Shown here: positions 1 to 10,100 of the stretch, piece after piece | Layout of the letters: every line of letters starts with the position of its first letter | How positions within the stretch are numbered: the first letter of the stretch is position 1 | Origin: Sciurus carolinensis | Lineage: Eukaryota > Chordata > Mammalia > Rodentia > Sciuridae | Assembly (NCBI RefSeq): GCF_902686445.1 | Contig: NC_062217.1 | Location: 172,541,098 to 172,605,097 of the forward strand | Length of the DNA stretch: 64,000 bases | Direction: 5' to 3' | Program-made: the position numbers and the translations under genes | Notes under the pieces: generated by a model | Told to the model about the DNA's origin: nothing | Databases searched by the model: none | The model's input: the letters and a program-made list of their open reading frames with translations, nothing else

Positions 1-1139
1 TATTAAAAAAAATAGAATGCACAGCATAATCACATTTTTGTTTCCAAAAAGGTAGCTAGGGCCATGAAAAAAAATCAGGATACTATATCAAAAACTGTGG
101 CTTTTATGGGAAGAATAATTAGAATTATAGGTGTTTTAAGATTTTCTTTTCTTTCTGAATTTTTATGAATACACGAAAAATTTAAAAAGTATTACTACGA
201 AATTAGGAAAGCGTCCAGCCACCCTTCTGTGTTTTGAAGAACCACCTGGGGGGAGGAGCCCAGGCCCACCTGGAGCTCCGGCTCTACCTGGCTGGCCTCT
301 CTCTCAAGTGCTTTCTAATGTGGATACACGGCAAGGAGTTTTCCGGGGACCTTTTATCAGCAATTGTGAAAGCACTTTCCTCCTCTGCAACAGGGATGTG
401 GGACCTGGCTGGTCCCTGGCTTGGCTGGCCTGGTGCAGGGCCCAGTGGGATGCCCTCCACGAGCAGCCCGTCAGTCCACTCCTGCTCACTGATCATGTCC
501 ACACCCCACTCAGGAGATGTCTGAGGGTGACTTTGCGCAGAGCCCAGGGCCCTCCTGATGACAGCGACAGAAGAGAGTGGCCTGTCCACCCAGTGAGGCC
601 ATGAGGTCCTGCCCTGGGTCCTGACTCTGCCAGACAGACTCCCCCGAGGGTGGTGAAGGATGCTGTCCCAGGCCCAGCCAGCACAGGGTCCTCCTAACTG
701 GTGCAGACAGTGGGCCAGACAGCTGGCCTTGCAGACAGGGTGGCTAAGTCAACTTTAATGGATTCCTTCTCATTCTTGTTTGGTGGTGGGTGGTTCATGA
801 TTGGAGAAGAGAAGAATTTCTTAGATGTGGGGGGCTTTCTGGTTTCAGGTGGGCCTGAAGACGGCAGACCCCAGGAGATGGTCCCTGCTGGTGCAGGCAG
901 GCAGGAGGCCATCCTGTCCTGTGCCTGAGGCTGGTTCTGGGCACGTGGGGTGTTTCCAAGTCACAGCACCAGGAATGATTCCAGCATCTGTTTCCAGGTT
1001 GCATGTCCCTGGAGGTGATCCATCCAAGGACCCAAGAACTTCGTTTCTTTTCTAAAAGTTCCGGTGTTAGGGACGGGTAATTTCCACCTTTTTGTGCTGA
1101 GATCGTGTCTTCCGAGTTGAGAGATTGATGTTTTTCTTC
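1..1139. other. Unassigned non-coding sequence
   Basis: The first 230 bases are AT-rich with short A and T runs. The rest is moderately GC-rich. The open frames are short, overlap on both strands and have no recognisable domain, so I see no gene. No repeat family was recognised. Confidence 0.6.
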
Positions 1140-1259
1140 TAATAAAATGGTCTGCCATTTAAAGGCAGGCCTGCGTGGAGGAAAGAGGCACAGGATTCAT
1201 TAGCACGCACTTCCTGGGCTCCTCTCCCTCCCTCAGGGGCTGGTGGCCCCGCACCCACC

Positions 1260-1545
1260 GAGAAGTTAGGCTGGTCTTTTTCTGCCTCTTATGAATTATT
1301 TAGACTTTATCTTTAATATATATTCAGATGTTGATCTTTTCATGAATTCAGAAAGGGCCTTTACCTCCGAGCCCACTCGCGCGGTCTGGTAGGTTAAACG
1401 CGCCACTTCGAGTCAACACAGGTTTCTGAGTCCTTTATGAAATGTTTGTAATTTTGGTTGCAGCAGGAGGTGGTGATTATGAATATTTCTGTCTAGGTGT
1501 TTCCTAGTTAGTTTGTAATTAGGAGCTTTCAGAATTTGTGTTCAA
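1260..1545. promoter_or_regulatory. Candidate conserved non-coding element
   Basis: This AT-rich block sits between GC-richer flanks. It has many homeodomain-compatible sites (ATGAATTATTTAG near 1290, TTTGTAATTAGG near 1512, ATTATGAATATT near 1475) and no long frame or known repeat. Such composition is typical of vertebrate developmental enhancers, but conservation itself cannot be seen in one sequence. The regulatory role is inference. Confidence 0.25.
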
Positions 1546-1770
1546 GTTTTGCAGTTTTTTCCCTCTTCCGGTTCTCCTCCTCCCCTGAGAGGGACTAGTG
1601 GGGCCGACGTGAGAAAGTTGGGACTGGTGCTAGCTGCCGCAGAGGCCTTAGGAAGAGGGGGAGCTGGCGCCTGTTCTGGGGGCAGCCAGACAGTTTGGAC
1701 CCTGCTGTCGGCATGTGGAAACACAGCCTCGGCCTCTGTGCCCTGCAGCAAGGGAGGAGTGAGGTAAGAT
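1546..1770 (+). repeat. Diverged dispersed repeat, copy A (family unknown)
   Basis: This stretch aligns by eye with 4013-4235 in the same orientation. The best block is 1618-1656 against 4078-4116: 30 of 39 bases agree and 8 of the 9 differences are transitions. Looser similarity continues for about 100 bases downstream (GGCATG and GGAGTGA words in the same order). The pattern suggests two old copies of one interspersed repeat or an old local duplication. I do not recognise the family. Confidence 0.5.
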
Positions 1771-2739
1771 GTGCCTTTCTGCTTGACAGAAGCAGGGAAG
1801 GTTCTCCTGCATATAAATCAGCCCCGTTGGGGTGCAGGGCACACGACTTCAGTCTGAGAGTGCTTCTTTTGTGACCGGAAGCGCTGCATGATCTGCAGAC
1901 CCCAGCTGAGCGTTTGATTGGGAGGTACCACCTCTTGGGCTGTGGAAGTCACCCGACACTGATCTTCCTGCAGGTAGGCCTGGCCTCACCTGGTCCTGGC
2001 TGCAGGTGACATGTGACTCACCCTCACTGGAGCTGCAGCAAGCCTGTGGGCTGGTGTGCTGCTCCTCTGGCCAACTTGGGCCTGTCCCACATGACGCTCA
2101 CCTGCCTGGGCTCCTGTCTTTTCCTTCGCCTCTGCCTCCCTCTTATCCCCCCAACTCCATGTCTGGCAGAAAATCGCTCCTTCCTGTCTGGATATTCTAC
2201 AAAGAAAGCCATGGTGTTTCCTAAGAGTGTTGCTGACTGATCTACAGACGCCCAGAACAGGACCCTCCCTCAGAAGCTGCCTCTGCACAGGGCTGGTGTT
2301 TGGTACTTGGAGTGACAAAACTGGCATTGTTTTGGGAGGGCTAACTAAGATTAATGAGCAAGGAAACGTGAAGCCATAAAGGATCAGGGCTTCCGGCAAA
2401 GACGGAGTACATTCATGTGTATTCCACCTGCAGCTTCCTGGGTACACACGTCCAGATGCCAATTCCAAAAGGTTTTGCTTTTTTATGCTTCTGAATAACC
2501 CACTAAGACAAGAACAGTGTGTGCACCAAGTGTAGTAGTGCTCCATTTAAGGCTCACAGTGCGGTCAATGTATCGATCAAGAGGAATTTGTAGAATACAG
2601 AGGCGTGTTTTAATAAGAGCTGGATAGAGTTGGGCCAGCCTTGCTATTCCCAGGACTTCAGCAATTGGGAAATGCAACTTCAGCATTTTATTTGGGAGAG
2701 GAAAGAAAAAGCGTAAAATGAATCATGGTAGAGTAATAG
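1771..2739. other. Unassigned non-coding sequence
   Basis: This is mixed-composition DNA with only short overlapping open frames. The longest (186 codons on the minus strand, 1986-2546) has no recognisable domain or conserved pattern. I see no repeat or RNA gene. Confidence 0.5.
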
Positions 2740-2744
2740 AGACC

Positions 2745-3300
2745 CCAAAATGGGGCCTCTGGTGCCCACCGAGTGTGGCAGGCATGGGGTCATGGAGATT
2801 CTCCATAGCTGCTCAGAAATAACTTCGAAAAGCTGCCTCATGCACCAGCTTTTGAGAGAATGCGTATTTAAGCCGTGTGTAATTCCCGTTTCAGGTGGGA
2901 GGCGATGCGAGGCCTTGGTCCATTTTGTTGCAGGCGTTAGCCCTGCACCAGTGAGAGAGCACTTCTTCCCTTAATCACTCCAAGATTAGCCTGCAGTTGC
3001 CTCTTTCTGCTGCCCATTTGAATAACAAGCTTGATGAAGCCACTTAACTCCTGCCGATTACAGGTGCCAAATGGGGGTACAAAAGAGAGAGGCCTTTCAC
3101 GTGAGCTCACGGTTTCACAAGCCAGTGTCATAATCAGATTCCAGAAATTGAACTTGCAGAAAGTTTGTGCTAGCCTTGTGGATTTTCATTTCAGATGTTG
3201 TCAACTCAAGGGCATTTGGACCAATCAATATCTGTCTGTCTTCTCGCACATAGAAAGTTGGCTATTAGAAAAGAGAGGCTTACAGCAGCCTCAGCCAATA
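2745..3300. promoter_or_regulatory. Candidate conserved non-coding element
   Basis: The block is of balanced composition and free of recognised repeats. It has palindrome-like homeobox words (TAATCACTCCAAGATTAG at 2973-2990), TTTGAATAACAAG near 3018 and a CCAATCAATA word near 3220. The frames are short and unconvincing. An enhancer role is inferred only from motif density. Confidence 0.22.
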
Positions 3301-3649
3301 CCATTAGCCCTAGCCTAAGGGCAGTTCTGTCCATGTGCCCGGGTAGGCACCTGCCCCTCCCCTCCCCCACCATTAGGGAGGCCACTGGGGATGTCATTTG
3401 GACAGAGCGGGCAAAGAGCACTTCTTTATTCTTTCTCTTTTTTACACCCAGACTCCCCCAAAATCAATAAATCTGTTCTTTGCTTATTTTCAGAACTTTA
3501 CTTCAATATAAGCAAGGACTTTCCTTCCAGCAACGAACTGGAGTAACACCATGTCAGGCTTATGGGTGTGTGTGTTTTCTTTCTCTGTTCCAATTTGAAA
3601 AATAATTGGAAATAATATCTGATTGATGTTCTCTCTCCTGCTCTCTCTC
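3301..3649. other. Unassigned non-coding sequence
   Basis: A C-rich patch near 3350-3370 is followed by AT-rich and CT-rich sequence (CTCTCTCTC at 3641-3651). I see no gene, and no repeat family is recognised. Confidence 0.5.
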
Positions 3650-3905
3650 TTTAGCTAAAGATTTCCTAGATGAAAGACCTTCCTCCGCTGCCTTTCAGGA
3701 CTCAGCTCTTGATTCTCTGTTCCACGCAGCCTCCTGTTCTGAATGATTTTGTGAAATGAAGGAAACAAAGTATTGTTTTCGTAATCAGAGGGAACTTCAT
3801 ACAAATCGGGCTGGTCGACTGCGGCTCGTCTCGCATTGTTCCCGATGCTACCTTGTGATTTTTGTTTTGCACTGAACAGCTCCCTGGCTGAGACAAAACC
3901 CTGAA
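3650..3905. promoter_or_regulatory. Possible regulatory block
   Basis: This is non-repetitive sequence with homeobox and SOX-like words (GAATGATTTTGTG near 3740, CAAAGTATTGTTTTCG near 3766) next to a short CpG-containing patch near 3805-3845. It has no open frame of note. This is a weak, composition-based call. Confidence 0.18.
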
Positions 3906-4012
3906 GCTCTTAAGATGCCAGGAAAGGAGGAATTGAGAGTAGGTTAGTGAGGATTCGGGCTGTCTCCTGGTGGGTCTTAGAATTTCATTCGGATTATTGT
4001 GCTTTTTCTTTC

Positions 4013-4235
4013 TCTCTCTTTGTCTCGATCTGTTTCTGCCCCTTGGTAGAAAGGACTAATAAGAACGGCAAAAAATGTTGGGATTGGCACTCACTGTTGC
4101 AAAGGCCTTAGGAAGGATGGGGCAGCTGTGGCCCACTCCGAGGGCACCAAGCCAGGCTGGAGCCAGCTGTTGGCATGACGAGGAACAACCAGGGCCACTT
4201 TAATGCCATGGGCAAAGAAGGAGTGATGCAAAGCT
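4013..4235 (+). repeat. Diverged dispersed repeat, copy B (family unknown)
   Basis: This is the partner of the copy at 1546-1770, in the same orientation about 2,460 bases away. Both contain the shared 11-base word AGGCCTTAGGA. A GGACTA word precedes it in both. A GGCATG word and then GGAGTGA follow in both. A still weaker match (ACTGCTGCAAAGGCCC) lies near 7091-7106. Confidence 0.5.
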
Positions 4236-5779
4236 GTTGGCAGCCACCAGGTAGCCGCAGGAGAAAACTCTGGGGCCCGGGGAGAGACCAGAGGTTGAGA
4301 GAGGCTGGCAGACCGGCGATGCAGCCTTGTTCCTGACAAAGGAAGACTCAATCTTGCAAAGAGAGACGTGAAGGGAATGTTTAATACCGTGGTCCAGGAA
4401 CGTGGCATTTTCTGTGGTTGGAACAATGCAGAATTAATGTGTATCTGCAGGAAATATCATTAGGATTAAGTATTCTTCCGAGAGCTGGAGAATCGGGGAT
4501 CCAAGTGGGTTTGCTGGCCTGAGCCAGCCTGCCATGCTTGACCCACCCGCAGGCAGGAAGGGCATCCTCCAAGGTAAAGACATCTGCTGGCAGACAAAAG
4601 TGAAGATGTGAATTTTCTTTCAATTTCCTGAGAGAGCACAATACTTTCAGTTCTCTCTTTTAATGCGACTCTGGATTGCTTTTTCCCTGACAGTTGCCGT
4701 AGAGATAGCGGAGGCTTGCTGCTTGGCACGGAGGCTCTCTTTATTTCATTGTAATTAGCAAGGGTAATTTTCTGGCATGACTCCGGAATGGTCCATGAGG
4801 GGTTTTCATGTCTGAAGGCAGAGGAGAGCTCAAGGTGAGATTCTGAGCTTCAGCAATAAAGACAAGTTCGAATCCAGAGCTAGAATGGGACTCGGGAGTG
4901 CAGGGTGGGACCAGGGACTGCTCAGGCCTCAGGGTAGGTCCTAAGTGGGCCCCTCCTGCCGCGTCTGCAGAGGCCCGATGTGCAGACCGGGAAGGCGCCG
5001 TCCAGCGGTTGGAGGCCTTTTCTCTTCAGAGGGCTGCGCTGAGCAGGACTTGTGCTTCGAATGGACCCTAAAGCCTCATTCAGGGGTCTGCCACTGCTAC
5101 CTGCACAATAATTGTGTGTGTACCCATTTCTCTTACCAAGTGGCAAGAAATGGTTTGTGTGTACTCACCTTTGTGTCTTTAGGACCTTTCAGAGCACCAC
5201 CCGGCAGTGATGTCACGGCAAAGCCAAATATGTCATTGAACACACCGAGTTTTGGTTTTGGGAGCTAGAAGGAAGCAGAGAGCTGACGGCAGGCTGGGGC
5301 AGCTCCTTGCCTTCGCATGGTTGTAGCGCAAACCTGCCCCCAGCCTTACGTACCAGATTCTGTACACTTTCTGGACTGGGGCGGGGACAGGGCCGAACAC
5401 CGTACCCCATTCCTCCAGTCACAGGACAGCTCTGGACGTGGTCATGTGGCAAGGTGGAATTTGAGTCTGATCAGTGCAGGGAGAGTTAAAGAAAATGTGT
5501 TCTCTGTAGTTGTGGAGCTGGGATGATATGAGCCCAAAGCTTCCAGGAGTCAAGGCCCCACAGGAAGTTCACCTGGGAGAACAAAACCAGCCTCGGTAGA
5601 GGAGGGTGGGAAGGGTTGGTGCCTCCTGCCCCCGTTACCTTCCAATTTTGTGCATCAAGTTTCTCTCTCTCTTCCAGCTTGATGGACTACTAGTTCTGTC
5701 AGTGCTGCCAAGAGAGCCTAGGTGAATGAGAAACCTCAAGATTTCCTGGGAGTTTGGAAAGTCTGAATTCTTAGGATTA
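4236..5779. other. Unassigned non-coding sequence with a homeobox-site patch at 4740-4780
   Basis: Nothing recognisable is coded here. Around 4745-4775 there are two TAATT-type sites close together (TGTAATTAGC and GGTAATTTTC) in otherwise non-repetitive DNA, compatible with an enhancer fragment. Open frames are short and lie on both strands. Confidence 0.4.
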
Positions 5780-5784
5780 CTCGC

Positions 5785-5960
5785 CTTTTAATGAGGGGTA
5801 GAGGTGGGCAGGGAGAAGGAAAGACAATGGAATGAGACAAACATCATTACCCTGTGTACATGTATGATTACACAAACGGTCGGACTCTACATCATGTACA
5901 ACCAGAGAAATGAAAAGTTGTACCCCAATTGTGTACAGTGAATAACAAAAAAAAGAGTAT
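5785..5960 (+). mobile_element. L1 LINE 3' UTR fragment
   Basis: A G/A-rich lead-in is followed by words typical of L1 3' UTRs: GGAATGAGACAAACATCATT, then a GTACATGTATGATTAC segment, ACAACCAGAGAAATGAAAAG, and an A-rich end at 5945-5955. I associate this version with sciurid L1s. The orientation is + because the A-rich tail lies on the right. It is a truncated, inactive copy. Confidence 0.6.
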
Positions 5961-6240
5961 TCCTGAAAGAAGAGACTTCCATGACCTAGAAGATAAGGGA
6001 TCTGCAGTGCCACAAGGTCTCTCTAAGCAATGTAGACAGGACTTGTTACATAAAATAAAATATTTCAATGTTCCTTTGTGTTGATTGTCCTTAAAAATGT
6101 ATGTGATTCTTTGCAAATAGGAGGGAATTAGCATTAATCAGCAATATTTTACTTAGCTCCTTTGCAATATTTTATTTCCATATAGACAGAAACTTCTTAA
6201 ACATAAGAGGGTGTATTTAGTATGCTTCCTCTTTTATGAA
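5961..6240. promoter_or_regulatory. AT-rich block, possible conserved element
   Basis: This AT-rich sequence follows the L1 fragment and has several TAAT/ATTA sites (GCATTAATCAGC near 6131) and TTTTATGAATG near 6231. There is no recognised repeat or frame. The regulatory role is inferred and weak. Confidence 0.18.
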
Positions 6241-7789
6241 TGAAATGGATAGGCCTGGGAGAGAGGATTTATTTTTTTCAGTAGTTGGAGTACTGACCTC
6301 TTCAAACCCAAGGCAGTTGGACATCTTCCATCGTGTCCAGAGAATCCACTGGACGTTGAATGCAGGTTGCTTTAAATCTCACTTTTAAAATTATTTTGCA
6401 AATTAAGTTCTCTGAAACCCTATTTTTTCCTGAGCAATCTAAACCTGAACCACAAAGGGAATATTTTAAGTTTAAAAATAGATCCACACCTGAAGTACCT
6501 ACAAAAATCAGTCTTCTGGCCAGTCTAGGAGTGAGGAGCATGCTGGGAAGATCTGTACTTCCTTTTGTCTGCTTAATATTCTTTTCTTAGAAGATCCAGC
6601 CCTTTCTTTTCCTTCATCCTAAGGTAATCTTGTTCAGATTCTGAGGTCATGCTGATACCCCCTTTTCCTAGCCCCGCCTGGGAAGCCCCAGTTGGTCTAT
6701 CACAGTCCTGTGGCAGGGCTTGTCCTGAATGGCTCAGGACCCCTCTGGACCGTACACCTTCCTCCTCAGGACTTCAGCGGTGCTCCCAGGAAGGATGTGC
6801 ACTTCCTCTGGGATCAAGAACTGGAAGGAGCAGAGCCAGAGCTATGCAGGGATCTGTTGAGAGTGAACCAAGAAGAGGAAAGCACAGCTGGAGGAGGGGC
6901 CAGGACCCTGCTGGCCAGGTCTGACTCAAGAAGCTGGCTCCTCAGGCCACTCACCCCTGGAGTCTCTCAGTTATTTGAGGCGATGGGTTATCTTTGATGC
7001 TTGAGCTAGTTTGAGTGTGTCGCTGTCACTTATATCTGAGTCCTGTGGTGACGTGACAGTTTAGACATTAGGAATATTCTAGTGCTTATTAACTGCTGCA
7101 AAGGCCCCTGGACGGGCTCTTTGTGGGCCTGTCTGGTGTGAGAAGGGATGTTTGCTCACGGGAGTCACGGATTCAGTGACTCTTCTCCTGCTGCACATGG
7201 ATGCACAGCACACTTTGACTATTCGTTTACTGACCATAAGTAGGTGGAAGATTCAAAGGACTGGGTCCAAAATGTCCTGGAAGCACCAGCAGTGGCTAGG
7301 AATGCTGAAGATTATAAGACAAGCAAATCCGGTTGGAACTTGTGGTGGAAATGGTGGAAGGATGGAGCATTGAGCCAGGATCTCTAAGGTAGGCACTCGA
7401 CTGGTGAAATCCTTGAGTTAGAAACAGCCCCATGGGAAGCAATGGTCCTCAGTGAGGCCAGACTGCTCATTTGGTTTATAAATAGACGGCTTCCTTGAGT
7501 TCTGGAGACATGCTGTGTCCTATATGCAGGACTTAAAAAACCGGGGTATGTGTGACTTGCACTGCCAGGGAAAGCTAGACTTGAAGAGTACGTGTGCATT
7601 TGTGCATTCACAGCTGTGCTGTACTGGCTTCCAGACTTGACCTCATCTGTCTTCAGGAGAAAGAGCACAGCCCAGAGAAGGGCCCAACGGTGGACCTCTC
7701 CACTCTGTACGAACTGGCTCCAGGGTGGGGGGTTTTGAGATATAAGGGAAAGGAGGATGGTGTCCAGGAAGATACCCCCAGGATGCTAT
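6241..7789. other. Unassigned non-coding sequence
   Basis: No gene is recognised. The open frames near 6649-6997 and 7384-7668 have biased composition and no domain. The segment around 7085-7125 shows faint similarity to the repeat pair at 1.6 and 4.1 kb. Confidence 0.5.
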
Positions 7790-7794
7790 ACTTC

Positions 7795-8242
7795 TGATAT
7801 GGATTGGATCTAAAATGTCCCCCAAAAGCTTGTTGAAGACTTGGTCCCCAATGTGGCAATGTCCAGAGGTGGGACTTTTAGGAAAAATGATGTACCATAA
7901 GGGCCCCAATCTCCTCAGTGGATTAATCTGTTTGATGGATGAATCCATTGACAGCCAAATGGACTACTAGGAGGGAGGCCTACTGGGGGAAGTAGCCACT
8001 GGGGAATGACCTGGAAGGGTCTATCTTGTCCCTTGCCCCTTCCTCTCTTTCTCTCTCTCTGCTTCCCGGCTACCTAGCCTGGGCAGTTTCCCTCTCTGTG
8101 CCCTTCTGCCATGACATTTCTTCCTTGGAGCCAGCTGACCATAGACTAAACCTCTGAAACCAAGAGCCAAAATAAACATTTATTCCTCTAAGTTGTTCTT
8201 GTCATGTATTTTGGTCACAGAGACAGAAATCTGATTAGTGTG
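7795..8242 (+). mobile_element. Solo LTR, MaLR (ERVL-MaLR) type, 448 bp
   Basis: The element starts with TG and matches my memory of MaLR-type LTRs: TGATATGGATTGGAT, AATGTCCCCCAAAAGCTTG, a CT-rich middle (8041-8065), CTCTGAAACCAAGAGCC and the polyadenylation signal AATAAA at 8171-8176. It is bounded by a perfect 5-bp target duplication, ACTTC at 7790-7794 and 8243-8247, as expected for ERVL-class integration. The last two bases are TG where CA is usual. No internal retroviral sequence is present, so this is a solo LTR formed by recombination between two LTRs. It has no coding capacity. Confidence 0.85.
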
Positions 8243-8247
8243 ACTTC

Positions 8248-8699
8248 TGAGATTATCATTATTTTAAAAAGAAAAAACAATGATTTTTTTTCTTCTACTG
8301 CTGTGACTAGCTTTTCAATAGTAGAGATATTCTACCTCAGTGACCTCTGTCTGACACAGGCTGCTCCAGCACTGAGGGGGATCTGGTCATTCTGGCCTTG
8401 GCTTGGGCTCTACAGAGTGACCACATCCAATAGCTGAGTGTGGGGAGAAAGATCTGGAAAAGTGTGAACAGAGCAAACACAGCACACAGCAAAGCTATTC
8501 CATGGCTACAGTGTTGCCGTGTCACAGGTGTGAAGCTGAGCTCACTGGTCCCCTTGGCACATGGTGTTTGAATGTTAGCCTGAGCGATGACTTGCTTTTC
8601 TGAAATACCTGCTTCTTTCTGCGACAGCTGTAGATCCACACTGGTGGTAGGAGATGGGCAGGGAGGCCCTGTTACCCCCTTCTCAGTGGCTGCACCTTG
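8248..8699. other. Unassigned non-coding sequence
   Basis: An AT-rich start (8248-8335) is followed by mixed sequence. I see no gene and no repeat. Confidence 0.5.
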
Positions 8700-9005
8700 C
8701 ATGATTTTAGTCCATTATCACCACCAGGATGTCCACACTGGTACAATCCATTGACTTTATTCAGATTTTACTAGTTCCAGATGCACGTGCAAGTCTGGAT
8801 TTATTTTCAGTCTTTTGTAGATTTGTAGGATGTCAACACCCATGGGTACATAGGACAGTCCTGCCATGAGGATCCCTTTACATCTACAGATTTAAATCTT
8901 CACACATGTCCCTTGTGCTCTCACCTGTGATTTGTCATTGCTTGGGGATCAACTTTTTCATAAAGTCCAAAGATAGGATTTCAGGAATTAAAATTTGCAT
9001 TCCAG
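8700..9005 (-). mobile_element. Probable old L1 fragment, antisense
   Basis: Several phrases resemble the reverse strand of old mammalian L1 3' sequences (TTATCACCACCAGGATG at 8715, GGACAGTCCTGCCATGAGGA at 8851-8870). Divergence is high and the ends are uncertain. It could be a different old LINE. Confidence 0.4.
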
Positions 9006-9639
9006 CCCCCCCCCCTTGCAGGCCCACGTGGGCCTCGTGCTGTGGGAGAACCCTGCGCCGCCTGCCCCGCCCCGTGGGTTCCAGTTAGGTTCTCTGAGAC
9101 AAAGGTCGAGGGGTCCCGCTCCTTCCACCGGCCTTACTCTGAGGTCAACGGAAGCTCTCTGGTGTTGAAGTGCCAATCCCCGACCCCCACCCGTCAGCTC
9201 GCCTGGCAGCAGCCCTTCTCACATTTACTTAACTTGATGTATATTAATAATGGAAAATAAGGAAAATTCTTTGCAAACTATCGATCCTTTCACACATCCC
9301 AAGGGTACTCAGAATGTGGTTACTTTTAGTCTGCACCGTTCTCTAACTCCCTTTCAGCAGTAAATCACACCAGGAGAAGATCGTGCAGCTGGTCCAGGGG
9401 AATCTGTGCAAGGAAGCGGGCTGTTCTGTGACAGCCTTCCTGGAACCTGTCCGCAGGCCGCCTGCTCTGCTTCCTGCCTGGGTCAGCCTTGGCTCCCCTC
9501 AGCACCAGCTCTGCACACCCTCAGCGCCTCCACTTCCACACCTGTTTGTTCAGGTAGAAGATTGTGTTATCTCACGCATTGCTAACGCAAGGGTTGAGTT
9601 CAGGTGCATGTAATAGGCACCCGATCAATGCCGGCTTTA
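9006..9639. other. Unassigned non-coding sequence with a C-run at 9006-9014
   Basis: It begins with a run of cytosines and a short CpG-containing patch (9025-9075). The remainder is mixed-composition DNA without a recognisable gene or repeat. Confidence 0.5.
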
Positions 9640-10100
9640 CGTTCAGCCGTTAGTCAATTACTGAGCACCTCCCACCGGCCAGGCATTTGTTGGATGCTAA
9701 AGGCAGGAAAACAAATAAAAGCCATCTCCACCATGTGAGAGCGGCAGCCTGGTCGGCTCTGATTGTCACCATGCAGTGCTGCGACCGTCACTTCCCTGTG
9801 GGGAATCCTGCTCTCAGGAGCCCGGAAGCAGGGGTGTCAGGGAACTCCCTGGAGCTGGTGACGCTGGACGCTGTGGCTCTTGGAGAGACGCTGGGGGATC
9901 TGGGTCTAAAGAGACAGGCATCTGAGGCAGAGCGACACCTTGAGCCAGGCCCAGCCACAGGAGGGAGCAGGGTGTGGAGTGCTGGAGGTTCTCATGAGGA
10001 GCAGGGTGGTGTGGGAATGGGAAAGCCAAGGCACGGAGAGGTCGGGCGGCCAGGACCCCAGGGCGATGGGCCAGCTGCGCATGGTGCGCAATGTGGCGAT
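9640..10100 (-). repeat. L2/MIR LINE relic, antisense
   Basis: The segment near 9648-9690 (TAGTCAATTACTGAGCACCTC, then CCAGGCATTTGTTGGATGCT) is the reverse of the usual L2/MIR 3' end. The text at 9836-9880 (TGTCAGGGAACTCCCTGGAG, then GGTGACGCT) follows the order seen further into antisense L2. The long + strand frame here (9687-10385, 232 codons) runs through the relic and is not a gene. Confidence 0.5.
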
